From: Sphingobacteriales bacterium 50-39
GTDB lineage: Bacteria; Bacteroidota; Bacteroidia; Chitinophagales; Chitinophagaceae
Direction: 5' to 3'
Length of the DNA stretch: 64,000 bases
Assembly (NCBI GenBank): GCA_001898505.1
Contig: MKTZ01000005.1
Coordinates: forward strand, 83,363-147,362
Position numbers and translations under genes: made by a program. Shown here in pieces: positions 1-8,869 of this stretch; position 1 is the first letter of the stretch; each line of letters opens with the position of its first letter. The notes below the pieces were generated by a model, which saw only the letters and a program-made list of their open reading frames with translations, searched no databases and was not told the origin of the DNA.

Positions 1-1083
1 TCCTTTTTTAGTTGTAATTAACAATACTCCGTTGGCACCGCGGGAACCGTATATGGCAGTTGCGTCAGCATCTTTTAAAATTTCCACACTTTCAATATCT
101 CCTGGACTAAGGGCATTAAACGGGCTTTGTGAATATCCACCGCCACCCGAGAAAAGGGTTAAGCTTTGAGATGGAATAATTACACCATCTACAACAAAAA
201 GAGGGCTATTGCCATTTGCAATACTATTCTGTCCATTAAGTAGTAATCGAAAGGATGCACCAGGGATGGTTCCAGAGAGTTGCGTAATGGAAAGACCAGG
301 AACTCTACCTTGCAATGCTAAAATAGGGTCTGATAAGGGTTGCCTTTGAATTTCCTCCCCTTTGACAATTGAAACGTCACCTGTATTTAGTCTCGTTGTG
401 GTGTTGTAGTAGCCTTTAACCACGGTCTCGTCGAGGTTGTTAGCCGATGCTTTCATAGTCGCCGTGACAATTAACTCACTTTTTTCAACAACAATGGATT
501 GGAAATATTTTTCGTAGCCAATATATGTCACCTCTAAGACATAAGTACCTTGCGGAACATTAGGAAGAAAGAATTGCCCTTTGGCGTTGGTTACTGTGCT
601 AATTTTGGTGTTTCGCAACAAGATTGTTGCGCCATCTAATGGTTTACCGTCGTCGGACTGCACAGTGCCAACAATTTGGCTAAGTGGACTCGCAATTGCC
701 GGGGCCTCTACTTTAAGTTGCGGTTGCTTTTTCTTAATAAAAATGGTTTTCCCAGTAATTGAATATAAAACGGGTTGATCGCGCAGGCATTTGTCGAGGA
801 GTTCGGTGACGGCGACATCTGTCATGTGAACAGAAACAGCCTTAGTGTCATCAAGCACCGTCTCGTTGTACATGAACACAAAATCGGTTTGTTTCTCAAT
901 GGTTTTAAAGATCGTTTTAAGCGGCAAATTATCGCCAGAAATACTCACCTTCTGTGAGTACCCTGCGGCGCTGACCTGGAGAAAGCCGGTTAGAAGAAGT
1001 ATGGCTGTGAGTCGCATATACCTGGAAATAGGGTGAACCTGCCCCTTTATGCAAAGGGGAATGGATGCATTTAAAAAAAGCAT
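1..1083 (-). CDS. SusC/RagA-type TonB-linked outer-membrane receptor, N-terminal part (cut by window edge)
   Basis: The reverse strand is open from an ATG at 1083 to the window edge, giving 361 residues. The start at 1083 (MLFLNASIP..) is preferred over an internal ATG at 1017 because SusC proteins commonly carry such an N-terminal extension before the MRLTAILLL signal peptide. A secretin/TonB N-terminal (STN) domain follows (VSISGDNLPLKTIFKTIEKQ), then a carboxypeptidase-like beta-sandwich (VQSDDGKPLDGATILL) and the TonB plug with the family hallmark ILKDADATAIYGSRGANGV. The barrel lies outside the window. The protein would import a large ligand across the outer membrane with a SusD partner, which would also be to the left. 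The STN domain together with the upstream sigma and FecR genes implies transenvelope signalling control. Confidence 0.93.
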   Translation of the reverse strand, partial: MLFLNASIPLCIKGQVHPISRYMRLTAILLLTGFLQVSAAGYSQKVSISGDNLPLKTIFKTIEKQTDFVFMYNETVLDDTKAVSVHMTDVAVTELLDKCLRDQPVLYSITGKTIFIKKKQPQLKVEAPAIASPLSQIVGTVQSDDGKPLDGATILLRNTKISTVTNAKGQFFLPNVPQGTYVLEVTYIGYEKYFQSIVVEKSELIVTATMKASANNLDETVVKGYYNTTTRLNTGDVSIVKGEEIQRQPLSDPILALQGRVPGLSITQLSGTIPGASFRLLLNGQNSIANGNSPLFVVDGVIIPSQSLTLFSGGGGYSQSPFNALSPGDIESVEILKDADATAIYGSRGANGVLLITTKKG

Positions 1084-1096
1084 AATTTTGGATGTT

Positions 1097-1185
1097 TGGG
1101 GTAAACAATAAAGGATCCTGTTAAGGGATTGGTTGGAGGCCCCATACGATATAAACAGGGACGGCCTTAACGTTCCTGTTTTTTT
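1097..1185 (+). ncRNA. candidate cis-antisense RNA opposite the susC 5' leader
   Basis: A TAATTTTG box at 1083-1090 fits the Bacteroidota -7 consensus TAnnTTTG. About 90 nt downstream on the same strand is a hairpin with a T-run (1154-1185). No plus-strand protein gene lies here. Antisense RNAs between an anti-sigma gene and susC are known in Bacteroides (DonS type), and the layout matches. No convincing -33 element is visible. A near-identical arrangement occurs before the second susC gene. Confidence 0.35.
1154..1185 (+). terminator. intrinsic terminator, plus strand
   Basis: A ten-base-pair stem (1154-1163 with 1171-1180, one G-U pair) and a seven-base loop are followed by seven T (1179-1185). 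In the minus direction the hairpin has no following T-run, so it cannot serve the susC operon. It can only end a plus-strand transcript. Confidence 0.6.
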
Positions 1186-1526
1186 ATTAGGAGGCCCCTG
1201 GAATGTTTACCCGGAGTAGAGGCGGTAATGGGTCAGTTTTGGTTTCATACGTCGATGGTTTTAGTGTATCGTTGAATGTTTGAAAAGCATAAGGTGGAAC
1301 CCGGGCGAACCGGGTTCCTGGCTGAATGCTGTAACAGCTTTATTCGAGCTGCGGACACAGCAGTTATAGACTACACATGAGAAATTGATACGAATGTCTT
1401 TGGTGGCGAAATGCTTGCATCAACTGCCATGCGTAGCTCTAATAGGGGAAAAAGGTTGAATGGCACTGCTTGAGCGGCGCTTGCAACAACGTTAGAGGCA
1501 GGAACCCAGGGATATGACGAGGGGTA
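1186..1526. other. intergenic stretch with one strong hairpin, no gene recognised
   Basis: About 340 bp lie between the DsbD-like gene and the susC leader. The only clear structure is a perfect nine-base-pair hairpin (1296-1304 with 1310-1318, loop GCGAA). No convincing coding frame, RNA family or mobile-element end was recognised. It may be part of the susC 5' untranslated region. Confidence 0.4.
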
Positions 1527-1976
1527 TTATAGCGTCAAATCAAAGGATTCCACTTTAGGCGGTAAACATTGCTTGTCGGTACAGGCCTGAAAGGTTACTG
1601 TCCCTGAAAATGAGGTTTTGACTGTGGCTTTTAAGGTAATCTTTTGCACAAAATCAACTGTATGGGCGTATTGGTATTGTTTGATGTCCAGGGCTTCGAC
1701 TGTCTGTGTCTCCTTCTGCCCTATTTCCCTGGCTGTCCCAACCGGTGTGACGAGCGGGTTTGCGCGATAAGCGATCTGTGTTGGCACAGCAATGGCCTCC
1801 TTTGGCTGCTGCTGCGCGTATATATGCCAGCCTTCCTGCATGGTCGCGGTCAAGTGGAGCTCGTAGGTAGCGTTGTCGACCTTAACGACGGAATACTTCC
1901 ATTGGACCGGGTTCTGTGCCTGGGCCATATTGCATATAGTGGCCAGTGAACAAATGATGAATATGCGACTAATCAT
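1527..1976 (-). CDS. secreted stand-alone DsbD alpha-domain-like protein
   Basis: The product has 149 residues with a signal peptide (MISRIFIICSLATICNMAQAQ). The mature part ends in the motif TFQACTDKQCLPP, the two-cysteine signature of the N-terminal alpha domain of DsbD/ScsB electron-transfer proteins. The membrane and thioredoxin domains of DsbD are absent. In DsbD this domain passes reducing power to periplasmic thiol proteins; without a membrane electron donor the protein here may accept electrons from another source or act as a binding module. The ATG overlaps the end of the fecR gene by four bases, so the two are translationally coupled. Confidence 0.75.
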   Translation of the reverse strand: MISRIFIICSLATICNMAQAQNPVQWKYSVVKVDNATYELHLTATMQEGWHIYAQQQPKEAIAVPTQIAYRANPLVTPVGTAREIGQKETQTVEALDIKQYQYAHTVDFVQKITLKATVKTSFSGTVTFQACTDKQCLPPKVESFDLTL

Positions 1977-3160
1977 GGGCTAACGACTATTTTTTTGTTT
2001 TCAATGGTAAAGTGAACATCAGGGCTTTCCAGGCCCTGGAGGACCATGGAGAGCGGCAGGTTACGTTCTATTTTCCCTTTAAATTTTTGTGGCTTAAAGT
2101 TGCCACGGTATTCCACGGAAACGTCGTACCAGCGGGCAAGCTGGATCATGACCTCGGGGAGGTCATCGCCTTCGAAATGGAAATACCCATTTTTCCAGGA
2201 TATGACCTCGTCAACATCCACGCCGTGTTCCACTTTCACAGGGCCGCGTGATTTCAGGGCTGCCCTGTCGCCGGGGTTCAGGACAGCTTTATGAGCGCCA
2301 TCCGTTATTTCTACTAAACCCTCCAGCAAGGTGGTACTTTGGATGGACTCATCGTTGTAGGCGCGCACATTGAAGTGTGTGCCCAATACGCGGATCGCCA
2401 TGTTTTCCTTATGTACTACGAAGGGGTGCGATGCATCCCTGGCTACCTCAAAATAAGCCTCACCTGTTAGTTCTACGTCGCGTTGTGCCCCTGCAAATGC
2501 GGAGGGGAAACGCAGCGAAGAAGCATTGTTGAGCCATACTTTCGTGCCGTCTGAGAGCACGACCTGGTATTGGCCCCCGGCAGGCGTGGTCAGCGTATTG
2601 AACCGGATGGTAGCCGTTGCCCCTACAGCGGCGTACTTCACCTGCCCGTCTGCGGTCTTTTCCACGCGGCTGTTAACCTGGCGGGCAAGGAAACCCGTGC
2701 CCACGCTGTCGAGTACGATATGCTGGCCATTGTCCAGGGTTAATACGGCACGGTTGCCACCCGGTAAACGGTCGTTGACAGGTTGCACTGGCGTTTTTGC
2801 AACTGGCGGCGGGGTGGTCTTGCTTCTTTCCAGGAATAGCCCGGCCCCTGCAAGCAACAAGAGGACAGAGGCTGCTGCCACCCATACCCAGCGGCGGGAG
2901 ATTTTCCGGACAGGCGCCTGTGGGCTGGCCAAGACCGTGTCCCAGCCAAGGGCCGACCAGTTTGCGGCACGCGCTTTTTCAGCTTCCATGAAAATAGCGG
3001 CGCTTTCAAGGATATTGTCGTCGTTGATCCGCTCTTCGAATGCCTGCCGCCTCCCCGGTTTGGCGTCGAGAAAAGCATTCAGTTCCTCCAGTTCCTCGTG
3101 CGAAATATCCTGGCCTCGGTATTTTTGGGTTAATTCCGTAATCCGTGTTTTGTCTTCCAT
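1973..3160 (-). CDS. FecR-family anti-sigma factor
   Basis: This 395-residue protein has a cytoplasmic N-terminal helical region that binds the sigma factor (about 1-85), one membrane segment near 90-110 (WVWVAAASVLLLLAGAGLFL), a periplasmic FecR beta-domain (SRVEKTADGQ..TPAGGQYQVVLSDGTKVWLNNASSL) and a C-terminal DUF4974/STN-like end (FKPQKFKGKIERNLPLSMVL). It holds its partner ECF sigma factor, encoded just upstream (gap 117 bp), until the SusC receptor signals that ligand is bound. Length and architecture are normal for Bacteroidota. Confidence 0.95.
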   Translation of the reverse strand: MEDKTRITELTQKYRGQDISHEELEELNAFLDAKPGRRQAFEERINDDNILESAAIFMEAEKARAANWSALGWDTVLASPQAPVRKISRRWVWVAAASVLLLLAGAGLFLERSKTTPPPVAKTPVQPVNDRLPGGNRAVLTLDNGQHIVLDSVGTGFLARQVNSRVEKTADGQVKYAAVGATATIRFNTLTTPAGGQYQVVLSDGTKVWLNNASSLRFPSAFAGAQRDVELTGEAYFEVARDASHPFVVHKENMAIRVLGTHFNVRAYNDESIQSTTLLEGLVEITDGAHKAVLNPGDRAALKSRGPVKVEHGVDVDEVISWKNGYFHFEGDDLPEVMIQLARWYDVSVEYRGNFKPQKFKGKIERNLPLSMVLQGLESPDVHFTIENKKIVVSP

Positions 3161-3277
3161 AGTTCGAAATTTACACCCGCCTGTATATATTACTCGGCGG
3201 GTTGCGAAATGGACTAATCAAATAAAAAAAAATTTAAAAAAAAGTAACATTGGGAAAATAAATAATAAGGTAGCCCT

Positions 3278-3871
3278 CTATTTTAAAAAGAAAAACGCCA
3301 CCACTGCTGTAACGACGAGTTCCGTCACGTGCCGGTTTTGCAGGGACTCACGCAGTTTTGCCAGTGCCCGGGCCAAGTGGTTCTTGACGGTATTGGCAGA
3401 GATCCCCAGCATGGCAGCGATCTCTTGATTGCTCAGCTCATCTATATAACGCAGCTTGAGGACAAGGCGTGCCCGTTCCGGCAGCGCGTCCATGCCCTTG
3501 AAAACTGTGTGCAGGAAGTCGGCGTCGAGCTCCTCGCGGGAGGAATCACCTTCCGCGGAAACCGACTTCAGGAATTGCTGCTGCCGTTCTTTTAATGTTT
3601 TGAGATCCCGGATGTAGGTGAGGGACCTGTTGCGTGCAGTCACGTAGATAAAATGCTTTACGTGCTGGAGGTCTTTGAAATCTGCGCACCTGTCAAAAAG
3701 TTTTTGAAATGTCACCAGCGCAATATCCTGGGCTTCCTGCATGTTACGTGTGATACGGAAACTGGTAAAGTAAATCTTGTCGTGATAGCGCATGAATATT
3801 TCCTGGAAGGCAGGAGGGGAGCCGCGGCTAAATTCGCGCAGCAAAATTTCGTCATCATACTTGTCAGCCAT
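3278..3871 (-). CDS. ECF RNA polymerase sigma factor (sigma-70 family)
   Basis: The 197-residue protein starts at MADKYDDEILL. The frame is open to 3973, but the added 34 residues look unlike a sigma factor N-terminus, so the inner ATG is chosen. Region 2 is near residues 20-85 (FQEIFMRYHDKIYFTSFRIT..AQDIALVTFQKLF). Region 4 is near 125-175 (LPERARLVLKLRY..LSNQEIAAMLGISANTVKNHLARAL) and contains the helix-turn-helix for the -35 element. A hydrophobic C-terminal tail (VVTAVVAFFFLK) is common in Bacteroidota FecI-like factors. It should drive the fecR/dsbD-like/susC genes downstream. Confidence 0.93.
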   Translation of the reverse strand: MADKYDDEILLREFSRGSPPAFQEIFMRYHDKIYFTSFRITRNMQEAQDIALVTFQKLFDRCADFKDLQHVKHFIYVTARNRSLTYIRDLKTLKERQQQFLKSVSAEGDSSREELDADFLHTVFKGMDALPERARLVLKLRYIDELSNQEIAAMLGISANTVKNHLARALAKLRESLQNRHVTELVVTAVVAFFFLK

Positions 3872-4144
3872 AATAAAATTTGCGAACGGTTCAGTAGAAA
3901 TTATCAAGCCTGCCGGATAAGGTTCGTAAGGCGTGTGGCTGATCACTGAAGTATCCAGCAGTCTCCCTGTCAAATGTCGACTCTAAAAAGCTAACAGTCA
4001 AGTTTTAAGCCAAGTTTTTTACAGGAAGGTTGTAAATAAGGGAAGGTTTGATCCGCCGGGCAAAGCGGCATTTAAAAATTACGATTTTTTTCAAAGCCAT
4101 GGGCGAACCAGGACGGGATACTAAGCATATCCGCTATATGTTTA

Positions 4145-4292
4145 TAAGTGTTTACACTTAAAACAGATCGCGCGGGCTTAAGCCCGCACAGGGGGGTACT
4201 CCCTGCTGCAGTGCTGCACCAAAATGAACAAAGATTTCCCCCAAACGGACAAACATTTCCCTTGAATGGGCTAAAGGCTGCTGTTATCTTGC
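4145..4292 (+). promoter_or_regulatory. candidate promoter/operator region of the lanthionine synthetase operon
   Basis: The 627-bp space between the divergent sigma gene (start 3871) and the operon at 4499 holds several ordered signals. They are an inverted repeat TAAGTG/CACTTA (4145-4160), a perfect 16-bp palindrome (4172-4187) and two 15-bp direct repeats, GAACAAAGATTTCCC (4226-4240) and GGACAAACATTTCCC (4247-4261). The direct repeats are exactly 21 bp apart, two helical turns. A weak -7-like TATCTTGC sits at 4285-4292. Direct repeats two turns apart just upstream of a core promoter are typical of LytTR-family activators. The regulator is unknown. Confidence 0.35.
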
Positions 4293-4498
4293 ATACAGTT
4301 TCGGTTACGGCTAATCAATACACCAAATCTTCCCCGCCACGCATGAAGGCGGCCTGCAAATAAGCCGGCACCGCACGGCTGTCATGTGATAGTATAGGTA
4401 TAAGGCGCATGGCAGCGTGCTGCTGGTTCCCGCTCTGATTAGAGTTTTAAATGATTAATTGTGGTATGAAATATTTGTAACAAGGAAACCTTATCTGC

Positions 4499-6109
4499 AT
4501 GAAAGATTACAACGCTACCGGCGCTGCACGCCCGGACGGAAACCTTCATATGCCACCTATAGTAAAAAATGCGCCAAGCGACAAGACCTGGGGCGCATTC
4601 CTGAGAGACCGGAGTATCTGGAGTGGTGTGCTGCTCTTTCTTCTCATCGCCGAGTTTGGTATTTTCAAGCTGTGCTATCCTTACCCGGATTTTTTCTCCG
4701 ACAGTTACAGTTATATTATTGCGGCAAGCGAGCACCTCAACGCCAACATCTGGCCCATTGGTTACTCGAAATTCCTGGCAGTATTTCACTGGTTTACGCA
4801 TTCAGCTGTTGCGCTCAACTTTTTCCAGTTTTTGTTCCTGGAGCTCGCGGCAATGTATTTCGGGCATACGATTGAATACTTTTTCCATACAGGGGACAAG
4901 ACACGTATCTTCATGAACATTTTCCTGTATTTTAACCCACTGTTCCTTTACCTGGCCAATTATGTAACGACCGACGCATTGTTTGTCGGCTTGAGCATCA
5001 TCTGGGCTACACAACTGATCTGGGTGATCAAAAAGCCCAGCCCTTACCAGTTTATTATCATTTCGGTGGTGTTTTTTATTGCCTTCACTTTCCGGTATAA
5101 TGCCATGTTTTACCCGGTCATCACTGCCCTTGCCTATTTTATTTCCAGGCAACGGGCCTGGGTAAAGGCCGTGGGTATCGTCACAGGGCCACTGCTGATC
5201 ATCCCCTTTATCCTGTTTACATCCGACGCAGCTAAGAAAATGACCGGGACGGCGCAGTTCCCGCCTATCCTCGGCGGGTGGCAGTGGGCAAACAACGCCT
5301 TGTATATGCGCGGTTTTATTGAAGAAGACTCCGCGAATTTTCCTACGGCTGAAACCCGCGAATTAGACGGCATCGCCAGCCGCTTTTTTGCGCAGCCCTC
5401 ACGCCCGCAGGATGGCCTTGCATCCTATGTAGCGAACTTCTTTATCCGGCAACCGGAAGCGCCATTAAAAAAATACCTGCATAAACATTACCCAAATATA
5501 GAAACAGACGTGGACGAGGTGGTTGCCTGGGGCAAAGTTGCGCCGGTGTTCCAGCAGTATGGCCTGTTCCTGATCAAGCGCCACCCGTTGGCATTCCTCC
5601 GGTACTATATGCTGGTCAATTATAAAAACTATTTATTTCCGCCGCTTGAAAAGCTCGAGATCTACAACGTAGGGCAGGATAAAGTGTGGCCAATTGCTGC
5701 TTATTGGTTTGATTTCCCCTCGTTAAAGATCTCCGTGATCTCTAAAAGCCTGCAAGGAATAATTTTACTCTTGTTCCCCACCCTGTTCTGTGTGTTGAAT
5801 ATTTATTACGGATGGAGCCTGTTCACCATGTTCAGGCGCAAGGAATGGCAAAATACCAGCAGAACCTTCAAAGGGGTAATGGGTATAGTGGCTCTTTTCC
5901 TCCTATTGAATTGCTGCTTCAGCGTATTTGCCAACATCATCGTAATACGGTACCAGGTATTTCCCATGATCGTATTCCTGGTGTTCAGCATGCTGCTCAC
6001 AGACCAGCTGGAACTAAAGAAGGCATACATGGGCAACCCGGCTCCGGGCAAACCGGACAAGAAGGGTGGTTACGGCGGTGCGCATGAACTAAGCCCCAAT
6101 ATTCTGTAA
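4499..6109 (+). CDS. polytopic membrane protein, GT-C glycosyltransferase-like
   Basis: The 536-residue protein has about 10-12 hydrophobic segments. The first (GVLLFLLIAEFGIFKLCYPY) is followed by an acidic loop, YPDFFSDSYSYI (Asp64 and Asp68). A conserved acidic loop after the first helix is the catalytic hallmark of GT-C lipid-linked sugar transferases. Later segments include FIIISVVFFIAFTFRYNAMF and VIVFLVFSMLL. The assignment is fold-level only, and substrate and product are unknown. It is the first gene of a plus-strand operon; only 18 bp separate it from the lanthionine synthetase gene. It may be a tailoring or export partner in that pathway. ATG at 4550 is an alternative start. Confidence 0.6.
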   Translation: MKDYNATGAARPDGNLHMPPIVKNAPSDKTWGAFLRDRSIWSGVLLFLLIAEFGIFKLCYPYPDFFSDSYSYIIAASEHLNANIWPIGYSKFLAVFHWFTHSAVALNFFQFLFLELAAMYFGHTIEYFFHTGDKTRIFMNIFLYFNPLFLYLANYVTTDALFVGLSIIWATQLIWVIKKPSPYQFIIISVVFFIAFTFRYNAMFYPVITALAYFISRQRAWVKAVGIVTGPLLIIPFILFTSDAAKKMTGTAQFPPILGGWQWANNALYMRGFIEEDSANFPTAETRELDGIASRFFAQPSRPQDGLASYVANFFIRQPEAPLKKYLHKHYPNIETDVDEVVAWGKVAPVFQQYGLFLIKRHPLAFLRYYMLVNYKNYLFPPLEKLEIYNVGQDKVWPIAAYWFDFPSLKISVISKSLQGIILLLFPTLFCVLNIYYGWSLFTMFRRKEWQNTSRTFKGVMGIVALFLLLNCCFSVFANIIVIRYQVFPMIVFLVFSMLLTDQLELKKAYMGNPAPGKPDKKGGYGGAHELSPNIL

Positions 6110-6127
6110 AACGTTAACCCACCTGTT

Positions 6128-8815
6128 ATGCAAATGCCTGTTACATCGCCAAGCGTACCCTTGTCCCCGGCCACGGGCTGGAATGAATCGGATTTTTCCA
6201 CCATCCTTTCCGCGCATGGCGCAGGCTTTGAAGCGGCAGACAACTACTGGCGGGTAGGAGCACTGAAGCAGGTACAGGGATGGATACTGGACCTTTCGTT
6301 TACCTTATATGACCTGCCTGCCGGTTTGGAGGCAGTGGTGCCGATATTGCTGGTGGACAACATAGCTTTCCAGGTAATCGCTGATATGCAGACAGCCACA
6401 GATTTTGTACACGGATATGTCGGGATTGAAAAGATCGGAAAAATGGTCTCCGTGTTTTGCCCGGATGACCGTAAAGCTAACCAACTGGCTGCGGAACTGA
6501 TTGCAGCAACATCAAGATTTAACGGCCCTGCTGTTTTGACGGATAGGTACCTCGGAGGAACTGTATACGCCCGGTATGGCGCTTTCGAGCCGGTAATGGT
6601 TGAAACGAAAGCAGGAAGAAAAGAACCGCATATTTACATGCCCGACCTCACGCTGGTGCCCGATACTGAGCAGATACCTTTCCAATTGCCTGCGTGGGTT
6701 CGCTGGCCGTTTGAAAGGCTGGCGGCGGCTGAGCCCCCGAAACCTAAAAAGGTGCTTAACCATTTTTACCGCCCGGTCGTGTTGTTAAAGGAAGATGTAA
6801 GAGGTAATGTTTACAAAGGGCTATATCTCAAAAGCCTGCTGAGGGTAAAGGACTGCGTGATCAAACAGGGGAAGAAAGGGATGACGTCGGACATATACGG
6901 CAGGGAAATGCACCACCGCCTCGCCTGGCAGTGTGCGCTACACAGGGCTATGGAAGGCATTGTGCCCCTACCTAAAATTTATGACCTGTTTGTGGTGGAG
7001 GGTGACACCTACCTGGCCATGGAATATATCAACGGCAAGGCACTATACGACCGGGTAAAAGAAATCAACCACCAGGGCGCATCCTGGCAGGGGCTGGAAA
7101 GCGCCCAACGGCTGGCGATCCTTGGTTATATCAGGGAGATCGTCTTCCTAGTCGGGGAATTTCACAAGCAGGGTTTTGTCCACAGGGATGTCCATCCCGG
7201 CAACTTTATGGTAGATAAACAGGACCGGCTTGTCCTCATTGATATTGAATTGGCTTATTCGGTACGGGAGCAGCAGCCCGAGCCGCCCTTTACCTACGGA
7301 ACCGCGGGGTTTATGTCGCCGGAGCAACAGGATATTTTGGCACCAACCTTTAAAGAAGATATTTATGGGATTGGCGCGACGATGGTAAACCTGATGACGG
7401 GGGTATCACCTTCCAAGCTGGAGTTTGCGGGCAAGGGCCAGCTCAGCGAGGCGCTTGCCCTGATGATCGGAGACCCAGTGATGGAGGAAATGGTGATACG
7501 TTGCCTGGACAGGGCACCTGGCCGCCGACCGGAAATTGCGGAGATCCTAAGCGTCCTTGAGGCTTCGCTCGCCGCCTTGAAATCGGGGCCGAAGATCGCT
7601 TCTGAAAAAAATGAAATAGACACTGCTTTAGAAACGCAGGTTAGAACTGCCCTAAATAAAGCCCTTCGGGGGCTGGCAGAGGAGCCTGTGATCATTTCGG
7701 AGGGCCTTTGGTATTTTAAAATGGTGAAGGAGGGAAACTTTGGTGTTCCGCAAATGCGGGAATATACAAAATACCCGGGCCTGCGCAATGGCATGGCGGG
7801 CGTGCTCCTGGCCATAGCCAAGGCCTTACAAGCGGGATTGAGCATTGAATACCTTGTACCCAACTGCCTGAAGGCAAGGGATTATCTTGAAACGTTCCTG
7901 ACAAACAGTACAGAGGTATCTAATGCTGGCTATTACGACGGGAAAGCAGGGATAGCAGTTGCTATAGCAGAAGCTATTAAAAATGGCTTGGTGCCAGACG
8001 GCGCAAAAAACCGGGGGTTGATATACACTGCCCTCAGCAGCAGCGGCGGGGAGACAGGCGGGCTACATTACGGTGATGGCCTCGCAGGGATTGGGATGGC
8101 CGTACTGTACTGCCATCAATACCTTGAAAAAGATTATTCTACCAGGAGGTTGACCGAAATAACCAGTATCCTCTTAAGCACTCAGAACCGGGAAGGGCTT
8201 TGGGAACGCAGCGGCAGGCCAAAAAAAGACGCAGGAAAAATATCGCTGGGATTTGGCCAGGGGGACTGCGGGCTTATCTGGTACCTGCTTCACTCCTATT
8301 CCTTGTCCGGGAACAAGGCCGAAAGAAATGCGCTCGAAAGAACTGTACCCAAGTTACTGAAAGCTGCTGGCGGGATCACGGAAACAGCTATGGGCACATA
8401 CCTGGAAAAAAATACTAACGGGTTGATCCTGGGCGATGAATTACCAGGGATGCTTCACACCATGATAAAAATGAGCGAAGTGCTGGGTAAACACGAATGC
8501 AGGGCCGCAGCTGAACAGGTGCTTCGCCTGCTGCCGGATAGATTCACGAACAACAACTTTACCGCATGGAACGGGTTAGCAGCCCTGGGCGAAGCTTATC
8601 TCAGCGCATGGCATGTATTCGGCAATCACGAATGGAGGCAAAGGGCAACATGGATTGCTGCCCTGTATGCCCACCTGCATGGGAATAACCCACATGGCTA
8701 TGCGTTTTGGATGACAGACGAAAGTGATGCACCCACCGCATCTTTTATGAATGGGAACAGCGGTATCATCCATTTCCTGGCTCGTTATCTGTCAGGGGGG
8801 CGGGGATTTTATTGA
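6128..8815 (+). CDS. class III-type lanthionine synthetase LanKC (lyase-kinase-cyclase)
   Basis: The 895-residue protein has three parts. Residues ~20-210 match the N-terminal lyase-like region of class III enzymes. A Ser/Thr kinase domain spans ~225-490 (catalytic loop HRDVHPGNFMV near 351, metal motif IDIELAYS, GTAGFMSPEQ activation segment). A LanC-like alpha-barrel spans ~530-890 (NGMAGVLLAIAKAL, GLHYGDGLAGIGMA, LGFGQGDCGLIWYLL, NGNSGIIHFL). Such enzymes phosphorylate Ser/Thr of a precursor peptide, eliminate phosphate and cyclise the dehydro residues. The LanC part has FGQGDCG and NGNSG where zinc-type cyclases have WCYG and CHG, so the zinc ligands are missing, as in other class III enzymes. 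Six candidate substrate genes follow directly. Confidence 0.87.
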   Translation: MQMPVTSPSVPLSPATGWNESDFSTILSAHGAGFEAADNYWRVGALKQVQGWILDLSFTLYDLPAGLEAVVPILLVDNIAFQVIADMQTATDFVHGYVGIEKIGKMVSVFCPDDRKANQLAAELIAATSRFNGPAVLTDRYLGGTVYARYGAFEPVMVETKAGRKEPHIYMPDLTLVPDTEQIPFQLPAWVRWPFERLAAAEPPKPKKVLNHFYRPVVLLKEDVRGNVYKGLYLKSLLRVKDCVIKQGKKGMTSDIYGREMHHRLAWQCALHRAMEGIVPLPKIYDLFVVEGDTYLAMEYINGKALYDRVKEINHQGASWQGLESAQRLAILGYIREIVFLVGEFHKQGFVHRDVHPGNFMVDKQDRLVLIDIELAYSVREQQPEPPFTYGTAGFMSPEQQDILAPTFKEDIYGIGATMVNLMTGVSPSKLEFAGKGQLSEALALMIGDPVMEEMVIRCLDRAPGRRPEIAEILSVLEASLAALKSGPKIASEKNEIDTALETQVRTALNKALRGLAEEPVIISEGLWYFKMVKEGNFGVPQMREYTKYPGLRNGMAGVLLAIAKALQAGLSIEYLVPNCLKARDYLETFLTNSTEVSNAGYYDGKAGIAVAIAEAIKNGLVPDGAKNRGLIYTALSSSGGETGGLHYGDGLAGIGMAVLYCHQYLEKDYSTRRLTEITSILLSTQNREGLWERSGRPKKDAGKISLGFGQGDCGLIWYLLHSYSLSGNKAERNALERTVPKLLKAAGGITETAMGTYLEKNTNGLILGDELPGMLHTMIKMSEVLGKHECRAAAEQVLRLLPDRFTNNNFTAWNGLAALGEAYLSAWHVFGNHEWRQRATWIAALYAHLHGNNPHGYAFWMTDESDAPTASFMNGNSGIIHFLARYLSGGRGFY

Positions 8816-8869
8816 CAAAAGTTCTTTGCGCAATATCACTGGCGAGTTAACTAAGCGGTGAAACCGGGA

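Noticed and set aside
1136..1197. Direct repeat GGAGGCCCC at 1136 and 1190 as an insertion-sequence footprint
   Set aside because: The enclosed ~50 bp hold only the terminator hairpin, and nine-base repeats arise by chance at this GC content.
1200..1526. Possible group II intron or retron remnant upstream of the first susC
   Set aside because: A single strong hairpin caught the eye, but no reverse transcriptase, domain V motif or intron boundary was found.
2526..3428. 300-codon plus-strand frame opposite the fecR gene
   Set aside because: It lies antisense to a clear FecR gene, has no domain, and mirrors the codon bias of the real gene.
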